A stretch of DNA of 38,263 bases, from the NCBI GenBank assembly GCA_026260175.1, contig JAKCWW010002681.1:6237-44499 (forward strand), written 5' to 3'. Shown here one piece after another: positions 36,201 through 38,263 of the stretch. The notes under the pieces were generated by a model that worked only from the letters and a program-made list of their open reading frames with translations, was not told the DNA's origin and did not search any database. This stretch comes from Reticulitermes lucifugus (Eukaryota > Arthropoda > Insecta > Blattodea > Rhinotermitidae). The translations under genes and the position numbers were made by a program. The stretch's first letter is position 1. Every line of letters starts with the position of its first letter.

Positions 36201-37570
36201 TTCAAAACGTACCAGAAAATTGTATCAGGTGATGCAGCAGTATCCTGAAAAAACATGTTTCAGTAGTGCAAGTATCTGGCTGTCATTGCAACAACTTCTA
36301 AAGCCAGACAGAATTGCTACATGAAAGTGCTCTCTCTCTCAAGCTTTGTGAAACTTACGGGGCTGTGGCGTAGTGTGACTCATGTATATACAACAGGCAG
36401 TCAGTGACCTGCTTAATGTTACTAATCTAACATTAAGGAATTATGCTTTGAAGTCATGCATCTAGATCCATTGGCTGTGCTGGTTCAACTCTAAAATTTT
36501 CAAGTGACACTTTTGTTTGTTATTGAACGTGTAAATTTTGTACTATTTTCTATTTTATGTCCCTTATTTTACAAGGAAAGAGAATTTGGGGGAGTTATGT
36601 CTGTATGCTGTTCTGTGTTAGTGTGTGCGTGCATGCATATTTGTCTTTGTCTTTGTCTGATACACATTAGACCAAGTGACATTATTTCGTGAAAATTTGT
36701 ATGGACATTGTGTCGCTAGAGAAGGGTGGTCCACAGTAGTTTTTCCAATGTGGGGTCCTCACATTTTATGTGATACTAGATATTTGGGATATATGGAGCT
36801 TTTATTAAGGTGATGTCATGGAAGCTGCGAAATTTGAGGTCGCAGCTGTGTTGCTAAATATTCCAATCTCCTGGGACTGCTTCATCCTGAAGATGAAGGC
36901 ACTACAGTCCTTCAGAACATTGGGAACTACTGGCCCAATGACACAGCATCACATCTCAGAAGACTTGCATTTTCAGCATAGAAGCTGTTTGAAATGTATG
37001 TTTAATTTTGTGTTCGATAGTGGTAACAAATTAACCATTGTAAAATTTTATATGACAGTAGACCATAAACATTGCTACAAATTTTGGATGAACCATTTTC
37101 TGTGTTAGTAAATCATACATAGTGACAGCATAATCTTTGAAGTCATATCTGACAAATGTAATAGAAACGAAATCTGTACTGATGAAAATTATGCACAAAA
37201 ATGAAACACGATATATTATTAATTATCAATTTATAGTTATTTATAGTGTCTCTGTATAGAATAAACCCCAGAAGGAAGGGTTGTATCATATGTTATTTCG
37301 AGAGCTTTTAATTTTCATGGAGTGTATGTGGAACATGCGTTCATATAATAATACTGAAAGGAACCTGTTGTTTCCTTAAATAGATAGGTAATGTCACCAT
37401 CTGCTACTTGTTGATGTGAATGGTTTATAATTGTAATTTTGTGTCTTTGCAACAGGGAAGTAATTGAAAAGAAGCCTGAAGAATTTAAGATATCTTGTCT
37501 AAAGGACATCCAGGCCCTTTTTCCTGCTACCAGCAAGCCTTTCTATGCTGGCTATGGGAATAAAATTAAT
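5276..37570 (+). CDS. Lpin: Lipin (phosphatidate phosphatase), 13 of its coding exons, partial at both ends
   Basis: Lipins are Mg2+-dependent phosphatidate phosphatases (EC 3.1.3.4) that turn phosphatidic acid into diacylglycerol at the ER, for triacylglycerol and phospholipid synthesis; they can also act in the nucleus as transcriptional coregulators. Exons by inspection: 5276-6241, 8507-8760, 16913-17184, 18207-18440, 25630-25774, 26046-26286, 27085-27285, 28218-28417, 29270-29426, 31707-31855, 33022-33149, 35194-35305, 37456-37570. All have AG acceptors and GT donors, and every junction phase fits; the sum is 3,174 nt (1,058 codons) with no stop. Family landmarks appear in order: N-LIP ([18 protein letters not shown]), polybasic [38 protein letters not shown] motif [23 protein letters not shown]. 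The N-terminal ~60 residues and the C-terminal tail with the GN...D motif aspartate are outside the window. The estimated full length of ~1,200 aa is somewhat longer than Drosophila lipin. Identification is very secure; single exon ends are predictions. Confidence 0.97.
6242..7970. other. Lipin intron 1, 5' part
   Basis: AT-rich. An open frame at 6767-6964 (+) ends near a GTGAGT, but it resembles no lipin sequence and is not called. Nothing else is supported. Confidence 0.6.
7975..8390 (+). mobile_element. Non-LTR (LINE) 3' tail, decayed copy 1
   Basis: Interrupted frames read [20 protein letters not shown], then LHN/LYSSP-like, RWA.H..RMGE-like, N.IKMDL and DQWRF.M...INLHVM. This is the well-known tail (WAGHVARMGE...NIKMDL...DRDQWRALV) found after reverse transcriptase in many insect LINE copies. 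Frameshifts and stops are frequent. Copies 2 and 3 are at 16495-16760 and 17450-17900, in the same orientation. Confidence 0.72.
8507..8760 (+). CDS. Lpin: Lipin exon B: variable linker
   Basis: The acceptor is TTTTAG at 8501-8506, giving phase 0 to match exon A. A second AG at 8516-8517 (CATGCAG) would break the frame. The donor is GTGAGT at 8761. It encodes ~84 residues, ending in a conserved-looking acidic segment [12 protein letters not shown] that recurs in arthropod lipins. It leaves two bases (GG), completed by exon C to give Gly. Confidence 0.88.
8761..9950. other. Lipin intron 2, 5' part
   Basis: Contains a short GT-rich run near 8930-8945. The stretch at about 9240-9450 has a different texture (less AT-rich) and may be an unidentified repeat. 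No coding feature. Confidence 0.5.
9960..10535 (+). pseudogene. Tigger/pogo-type transposase C-terminal relic
   Basis: In one frame 10010-10310 reads [25 protein letters not shown], a stop at 10091, [26 protein letters not shown]. This is the layout of the Tigger transposase C-terminal part (W...V.DF.GF...EI..L, then ELT.EEL..L). It goes on after another stop as [20 protein letters not shown], then frameshifts into [12 protein letters not shown] and [14 protein letters not shown]. At least two stops and one frameshift make it inactive; the DDE catalytic part is not visible. Confidence 0.68.
10540..12835. other. Lipin intron 2, central part
   Basis: Holds a 37-bp direct tandem duplication (units starting at 10643 and 10680, TTATCTTCTTGTAGTA...) and a short CACACGCACG run near 10847. 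No genes recognised; frames on the - strand at 11259-11900 have no recognisable product. Confidence 0.5.
12835..13135. repeat. Probable dispersed repeat with CTGTCTGTC-rich start
   Basis: A TGTCTGTCC/CTGCCTGTCTG stretch is followed by AACTCGGCTCCCACGGACAG and ATTTTCATGAAATTTGATAT. This combination recurs in arthropod genomes in association with transposons (from memory). Class and ends cannot be determined here. Confidence 0.4.
13136..15745. other. Lipin intron 2, AT-rich stretch
   Basis: Very AT-rich, with a TATATATATTTA/TTATTTATTA patch at 13500-13560. No coding or RNA feature recognised. Confidence 0.5.
15750..16070 (+). mobile_element. Jockey/CR1-type LINE: last 44-50 codons and 3' UTR
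   Basis: The frame from 15750 to the stop at 15900-15902 reads [17 protein letters not shown], then [20 protein letters not shown] and YLNG. This is the characteristic end of many insect non-LTR ORF2 proteins (GIKIFNKLP...FK..L..FL...SFYS..EYLN). A short 3' UTR-like stretch follows (TGACGTGTTCTACATCCAT). It is a 5'-truncated copy. Confidence 0.75.
16495..16760 (+). mobile_element. Non-LTR (LINE) 3' tail, decayed copy 2
   Basis: AAATGACATGGCCAAGCCAT and TAGCATGCATCGAGAA, followed by GGGAAGATGATATTAAAGTG, align block by block with copies 1 and 3. Heavily decayed. Confidence 0.65.
16913..17184 (+). CDS. Lpin: Lipin exon C: SPVQSDTE and SWRWGEL blocks
   Basis: The acceptor is GTGTTTACAG and the donor GTGAGT at 17185. 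It enters at phase 2 and leaves with a single G. The product includes [11 protein letters not shown] and [12 protein letters not shown] (SWRWGEL at 17037-17057), the latter a lipin-wide motif. An acidic ISSSDEEG stretch near the end resembles CK2-type phosphoacceptor sequence; that is inference only. The 8.15 kb intron before it is the longest in the window. Confidence 0.95.
17188..17430 (-). mobile_element. tRNA-derived SINE copy
   Basis: Starts a few bases after the exon C donor. Shared blocks with the 25272-25562 copy are GGTAAAGG, a CCATG...GGCATATGGGGGACTG-like stretch, TGCCCATGTGGAAAG and GGGAGGCT...GTC. A degenerate B box (rc) lies around 17395-17410. Confidence 0.6.
17450..17900 (+). 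mobile_element. Non-LTR (LINE) 3' tail, decayed copy 3
   Basis: Reads [28 protein letters not shown] and, after frame breaks, W.[12 protein letters not shown] sequence (GGGACGATAATGTTAAAGTG). Same family and orientation as copies 1 and 2. Confidence 0.7.
18207..18440 (+). CDS. Lpin: Lipin exon D: poly-Ala start and conserved [10 protein letters not shown] block
   Basis: The exon begins inside a trinucleotide run (TAG, TAG, then CAG repeats). The first acceptor, TTACAG, ends at 18206 and gives a Val-Val-Ala-rich start of about 16 residues, then [15 protein letters not shown] and the highly conserved GIYLSDL...[10 protein letters not shown] block. It ends before GTACTT at 18441. It is symmetric (phase 1-1), so skipping it would keep the frame, although the conserved block argues against routine skipping. 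Other in-frame acceptors up to 18224 would only shorten the Ala tract. Confidence 0.93.
18441..18760. other. Lipin intron 4, 5' end
   Basis: No recognisable element before the Penelope-like arm. Confidence 0.5.
18761..20365 (+). mobile_element. Penelope-like element relic with inverted terminal arms
   Basis: The left arm (18761 to about 19320, minus a nested SINE) and right arm (about 19965-20365) are inverted copies of each other. Both contain GTGTATGCTACATGTTTCCA and AGTATACCACATTGTTTCTA in the left-arm sense. Between them a + frame around 19436-19640 reads [18 protein letters not shown], then [29 protein letters not shown] and ILFDTI. That resembles the C-terminal part of Penelope GIY-YIG endonucleases (FA.HLL...H...I...M.ILH...KG..MNTLE...QIN...IFD). 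The expected LE.F.IY stretch after MNT is missing, and most of the RT is gone. Confidence 0.65.
18978..19133 (+). mobile_element. SINE inserted in the left Penelope arm, 16-bp target duplication
   Basis: CATTGTGTGCTTGTTA (18962-18977) and CATTGTGTGTTTGTTA (19134-19149) flank it with 15 of 16 matches, and the undamaged right arm lacks the insert. The body has GGGAGTAAAGCGGCCAGGGC, GACCACCCACCCCCATCTAG and the tail ACTTTACTTTA. It is 5'-truncated relative to 482-779. Confidence 0.8.
20430..20570. repeat. Head-to-head pair of tRNA-like SINE heads
   Basis: The - strand unit (about 20434-20499) has a perfect B box GGTTCGATCCC (complement of 20446-20456). The + unit (about 20504-20565) has GGTTTTAATCCC at 20547-20558. 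The two units match over AGTCTG..T...A...TAGCCT.GTATTCAAA, meeting near 20501. Whether this is two insertions or one palindromic element is open. Both sit between the Penelope arm and the Tigger-like MITE. Confidence 0.65.
20584..21241 (-). mobile_element. Tigger/pogo-like non-autonomous element with TIRs
   Basis: TA dinucleotides (20582-20583, 21242-21243) flank ends that read CACCGCTCCCCGGTTATAA and, on the other strand, CACCGCTCCCCGTATATAA. It is 658 bp long. On the - strand from 21086 to the stop at 20889 an open frame of 65 codons reads [20 protein letters not shown], then [14 protein letters not shown] and NNKQLLTF. This has the character of the Tigger transposase C-terminus, so the element is an internally deleted derivative retaining a transposase tail. 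Confidence 0.72.
21244..25259. other. Lipin intron 4, 3' part
   Basis: Mostly AT-rich with no recognised gene. Contains a GTGA/GAAT microsatellite (about 21531-21600) and a GC-rich hairpin, GGCCCCCA/TGGGGGCC (24458-24465 and 24473-24480, 7-nt loop). Short frames here resemble no known protein. Confidence 0.55.
25272..25562 (-). mobile_element. Full-length tRNA-derived SINE with target duplication
   Basis: Flanks ATTTGTCCATGT (25260-25271) and ATTTATCCCTGT (25563-25574) match at 10 of 12. Read on the - strand, it has the A-box region AACCAGGATAGCACAG, B box GGTTCAATTCCC (complement of 25489-25500), then CCCAGCCTCCTATTCAATGA, CACTCACCTCC, a GGTTAAGAATGAATGGAGC block and a CTTTACCTTTATA tail. 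It is the best-preserved reference copy of the family in this window and ends about 70 bp from the exon E acceptor. Confidence 0.82.
25630..25774 (+). CDS. Lpin: Lipin exon E: acidic linker
   Basis: The acceptor is TTTCTTTCTTCATCAG and the donor GTGAGT at 25775. Entry with GT completes the Gly codon left by exon D, and exit is with two bases. It encodes [19 protein letters not shown] and then [13 protein letters not shown] sequence, matching the acidic, Ser/Pro-rich stretch before LSLCGG in other lipins. A full-length SINE ends only about 70 bp upstream of its acceptor. Confidence 0.92.
26046..26286 (+). CDS. Lpin: Lipin exon F: LSLCGG block and YYNW segment
   Basis: The acceptor is TTATGTGCAG and the donor GTACCT at 26287. 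It encodes [13 protein letters not shown], then a helical segment ([19 protein letters not shown]) and [15 protein letters not shown]...[14 protein letters not shown]. This aligns over its whole length with the mammalian lipin region leading into the phosphatase domain (NPNLVIR...YYNW...PMILSLQVFQK). It is the best-conserved stretch outside the N-LIP and HAD core. Confidence 0.96.
26287..27084. other. Lipin intron 6
   Basis: About eight GAAT units at 26949-26984; otherwise nothing recognised. Confidence 0.6.
27085..27285 (+). CDS. Lpin: Lipin exon G: WFSWRR segment
   Basis: The acceptor is GTCATGTTGCAG and the donor GTAGTT at 27286. It is 67 codons long, symmetric (phase 0-0). Encoded [12 protein letters not shown] corresponds to the Trp-rich basic segment (WWFWRKRE in human lipin-1). 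It is flanked by a Gln/Lys-rich stretch and a Ser-rich tail. Because it is symmetric, skipping it would preserve the frame. Confidence 0.93.
27286..28217. other. Lipin intron 7
   Basis: AT-rich, with no recognised element. It ends in the weak exon H acceptor. Confidence 0.55.
28218..28417 (+). CDS. Lpin: Lipin exon H: Ser/Asp-rich linker, weak acceptor
   Basis: The frame is open and the phases (0 in, 2 out) join exons G and I exactly; the donor GTGAGT at 28418 is strong. The acceptor TTGTTATGAAG has a poor polypyrimidine tract. The only nearby alternative, CAG ending at 28201, is out of phase. The product is low-complexity and acidic ([13 protein letters not shown]) and has no alignable motif, so this is the least certain exon. 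Skipping it would shift the frame unless exon I used another acceptor. Confidence 0.78.
28930..29060 (+). repeat. Dispersed insect repeat, second copy
   Basis: AACTTCATGAAGCGGAGTCG, CAGCTAGTCAAGAAATTCCC, TTATGGAACCCAAAGGTTCA and ACATTCACAAGAGCCCTGTT translate in pieces to [16 protein letters not shown], the best-preserved of the three copies (1990, 28930, 29650). Lies in intron 8. Confidence 0.55.
29270..29426 (+). CDS. Lpin: Lipin exon I: SDES linker and TLRLSSDQI start of C-LIP
   Basis: The acceptor is GTTACATTTGCAG and the donor GTAAGT at 29427. It encodes a Ser/Asp-rich stretch ([12 protein letters not shown]) followed by [20 protein letters not shown]. The final part is the universally conserved entry to the lipin C-LIP domain ([10 protein letters not shown] in human lipin-1). 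It ends in phase 0. Confidence 0.96.
29650..29790 (+). repeat. Dispersed insect repeat, third copy
   Basis: TCGATGGAGCAGAGTCATTC, GGGAGAAATTTCCTGTCTGT and ACACACGCCTGTCACTAGCC align in order with the copy at 28930. Lies in intron 9. Confidence 0.45.
29800..30660. other. Lipin intron 9, middle
   Basis: ATGC/ATAC tetranucleotide microsatellite at 30190-30242, with CATGCATGCATGCATACATA turning into pure CATA units. No gene. Confidence 0.6.
30709..30762. repeat. Perfect 24-bp inverted repeat with 6-nt loop
   Basis: The arm GCAATAAGTCACCAACAAAT plus GCAC (30709-30732) is exactly complementary to 30739-30762; the loop is GGTTTT. The hairpin and its left neighbour are bracketed by a 12-bp direct repeat AGCATCCATCTT (30665-30676 and 30763-30774). 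Confidence 0.93.
30775..31690. other. Lipin intron 9, 3' part
   Basis: AT-rich with no recognised element. It ends at the strong exon J acceptor. Confidence 0.55.
31707..31855 (+). CDS. Lpin: Lipin exon J: catalytic DIDGT motif
   Basis: The acceptor is TTTTCTTGTAACAG and the donor GTAAGT at 31856. It encodes [18 protein letters not shown], a C-rich TRCKCHIY strand, then [20 protein letters not shown] (31833-31847) is the HAD-family DxDxT motif. Its first Asp is the nucleophile and its second the general acid in the phosphatase reaction. Both are intact, so nothing visible here argues against activity. Confidence 0.98.
31856..33021. other. Lipin intron 10
   Basis: TA dinucleotide run at 32368-32398. 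The stretch at about 32440-32650 is less AT-rich and open in + frames, with short palindromes (GCAACTTCATCAGTTGC, GTTGCTCAGCAAC). It may be an unidentified repeat; no product recognised. Confidence 0.45.
33022..33149 (+). CDS. Lpin: Lipin exon K: LGHIL and SARAIG motifs
   Basis: The acceptor is TTTCTGAATTAG and the donor GTAAGC at 33150. It encodes [15 protein letters not shown], then [19 protein letters not shown] (33032-33046) fits the LXXIL motif through which mammalian lipin-1 contacts nuclear receptor partners. The serine of LSARAIG is the HAD motif II residue. Both are intact. Confidence 0.97.
33260..33412. repeat. CTTT/CCTT polypyrimidine tract
   Basis: About 150 nt of C/T with few interruptions (CTTTCTTT changing to CCTTCCTT units). 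Lies in intron 11. The apparent Pro/Ser/Leu/Phe-rich frame is low complexity. Confidence 0.9.
33589..34540 (-). mobile_element. mariner element, internally deleted and inactive
   Basis: TIRs of 29 bp at 33589-33617 and 34512-34540 differ at two positions (CGAGGGGTGGTACAAAAGTA versus CGAAGGTTGGTACAAAAGTA at the outer ends), with TA on both sides. The transposase lies on the - strand. An N-terminal remnant reads EWRLNFL, then YGKDAI is joined straight to [16 protein letters not shown], so the HTH part and the region of the first catalytic Asp are missing. [11 protein letters not shown] and [14 protein letters not shown] follow, then a frameshift around the HDNA-type block, then [19 protein letters not shown], where the final catalytic Asp of the family (LAPSDF) is Asn. 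At 952 bp it is about 350 bp shorter than typical mariners. Confidence 0.93.
34545..35193. other. Lipin intron 11, 3' end
   Basis: Nothing recognised before the exon L acceptor. Confidence 0.55.
35194..35305 (+). CDS. Lpin: Lipin exon L: HAD core
   Basis: The acceptor is TATGTTTTCAG and the donor GTGAAT at 35306. It encodes [19 protein letters not shown] and [19 protein letters not shown], aligning with human TRGYLHWVNDKGTILPRGP and LSPSSLFSAFHR. Entry is after one base (G) and exit with two (AG). Confidence 0.97.
35410..36045 (-). repeat. Dispersed repeat with hammerhead-like end, - orientation
   Basis: On the - strand it begins near TTCCCTGATGACAACAACTG and TATTTGAAACATTGATTTAC, passes TAGCCCTAGAAAATTTTATT, and ends with ACCTGAGGATGGAAGC ... 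GCTTCCGAAACATGCCTC (about 35421-35458). The first blocks recur in + orientation at 36065-36140. It resembles a retroelement-linked repeat seen in roach and termite genomes (from memory); class uncertain. Confidence 0.5.
36065..36140 (+). repeat. Inverted partial copy of the preceding repeat
   Basis: GACATTGACTTACTCGCCAT, CAACCACTTGCTGTGGCTTC and TAGCCCAAGAAAGTTTTAC align with the complement of 35930-36030, so the two copies meet head to head near 36050. Confidence 0.6.
36145..36880. other. Lipin intron 12, middle
   Basis: No element identified with confidence. The stretch at 36355-36490 is less AT-rich and may be a repeat. Confidence 0.45.
36880..37000 (+). repeat. Dispersed insect repeat end with hairpin motif
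   Basis: CTGAAGATGAAGG (36887-36899) and CCTTCAGAAC (36909-36918) form a hairpin-plus-GAAC layout. The following frame reads [19 protein letters not shown], a signature recurring in insect genomes in the same repeat class as at 1187-1335 (from memory). Confidence 0.5.
37456..37570 (+). CDS. Lpin: Lipin exon M: HAD motif III lysine, last exon in window
   Basis: The acceptor is GTGTCTTTGCAACAG and the donor GTGAGT at 37571. It encodes [15 protein letters not shown] and [12 protein letters not shown]. The KKPEEFK lysines supply the HAD motif III position. GNKIN corresponds to GNRPN of human lipin, so the next codon, outside the window, should be the motif IV aspartate. It ends in phase 0; the gene continues beyond 38263. 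Confidence 0.96.
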
Positions 37571-37691
37571 GTGAGTAGACTGTCTTAAGTGTTGTTATTT
37601 TTTTAAAAGTAATTATTGCTGGTAAGGTTGTCTGTTAAAGATACCAAATGTTCTAAAAATTCCACATTTCCCCAGTGTGCTAGCATTAAAG

Positions 37692-37853
37692 CAGGGGTGC
37701 ACAAATCCCAGGCACAAGGTTGTCCATGTGACTAAATTTTGTACTCTGGCGCCTAATATAAGTGAGTACTCGGGGAACTTGCTTCATGTTACCCTTCTGG
37801 TGCCTAGAATTTTGAGGTTGTTTCTAGATTTTTGGGAAATTTGTGTGCCTCTG
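37692..37853. mobile_element. hAT-like MITE, relative of the one at 4443
   Basis: Starts CAGGGGTGCACAAATCCCAG; the other end, read on the - strand, is CAGAGGCACACAAATTTCCC (13 of the first 18 match). The first 23 bases after CA are shared with the complement of the 4443-4508 element. The flanking 8 bp are only half alike, so the duplication has decayed or the ends are slightly off. Confidence 0.55.
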
Positions 37854-37859
37854 GTTTAA

Positions 37860-38200
37860 GACATAATCATTTGTGAAAGTGCCAAATTTGGGATTTGTCT
37901 AGTGATTAATTGTATTTTGCTTAGACAGAAAATTGTTATGTTTATCGGTAATTTTAATGTCTTGGCACAATCAAGTGACAGGATGATTAGAAACAATGAG
38001 TAGGGAAGAATGTGGAAGGCTGCAATTGCGAATTATTTTAAGATGTCTTGTGATTTCCCTGTAGGGACTGAGAACAATTACAGCAGATTAAACTTGTTTC
38101 CAGGATGAGTTTTGAAGAAGGAATGCTGACCACTACACCAAATATTTCAGTACAAAAAATTCCTTTGTTTATAAATCTCTTATGAATCATACATGATACA
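37860..38200. other. Lipin intron 13, part
   Basis: Nothing recognised; the next lipin exon is not reached. Confidence 0.5.
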
Positions 38201-38203
38201 GTG

Positions 38204-38263
38204 TGGGGGCGCGCGGTGGCGCAGTTGGTTGAGGCACTACGCTACAAACCGGAACGTCGCGGG
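38204..38263 (+). mobile_element. tRNA-derived SINE head, cut by the window edge
   Basis: GC-rich GGGGGCGCGCGGTGGCGCAG with a perfect pol III A box TGGCGCAGTTGG at 38217-38228, then GAGGCACTACGCTACAAACC. The B box is expected just beyond the window. It is sharply different in base composition from the preceding intron, suggesting a young insertion. Possibly the same family as 1-122. Confidence 0.75.

Overview
The window is eukaryotic, AT-rich and intron-dense. It holds one recognisable host gene: a lipin (Lpin, phosphatidate phosphatase) on the + strand. Thirteen coding exons between 5276 and 37570 join with consistent splice phases into 3,174 nt, or 1,058 codons, without a stop. The lipin sequence is arthropod-like. 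Together with the large introns, tRNA-derived SINEs, insect-type LINE tails, a mariner, Tigger-like elements and a Penelope-like element, this suggests an insect with a large repeat-rich genome. A cockroach or termite is my guess, as an inference only.

Layout: 1-5275 lies upstream of the first exon in the window and looks like a 5' intron; it holds SINE copies, dispersed repeats, a 37-bp minisatellite and a 66-bp hAT-like MITE. The first lipin coding exon (the N-terminal ~60 residues) is not in the window. Exon A (5276-6241) carries the rest of the N-LIP domain and the polybasic nuclear-localisation/PA-binding stretch. Exons B-E (8507-25774) carry the middle region, with the conserved SWRWGEL and [10 protein letters not shown] blocks. 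Exons F-I (26046-29426) lead to the C-LIP domain. Exons J-M (31707-37570) carry the HAD phosphatase core: DIDGT, the LGHIL coactivator-type motif, SARAIG and KKPEEFK. The last ~100 residues, including the motif IV aspartate, lie beyond the window.

The introns are an archive of transposable elements. Intron 2 (8.15 kb) has a decayed Tigger-like transposase tail, two LINE 3' tails and a possible dispersed repeat. Intron 4 (7.2 kb) has a Penelope-like relic whose 400-560 bp inverted arms flank a GIY-YIG-type coding remnant. One arm is split by a SINE with a 16-bp target duplication. The same intron has a head-to-head pair of tRNA-like SINE heads and a Tigger-like MITE with TIRs. Intron 9 has a perfect 24-bp-arm hairpin between 12-bp direct repeats. 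Intron 11 has a 952-bp internally deleted mariner with 29-bp TIRs. Intron 12 has a head-to-head dispersed-repeat pair.

I see no operon, CRISPR array or new enzymatic system. The observations most worth following are a hammerhead-like core (CTGANGA, hairpin, GAAAC) recurring in several dispersed repeats, the nested Penelope structure, the perfect hairpin, and a run of seven in-frame AG acceptors at lipin exon D.
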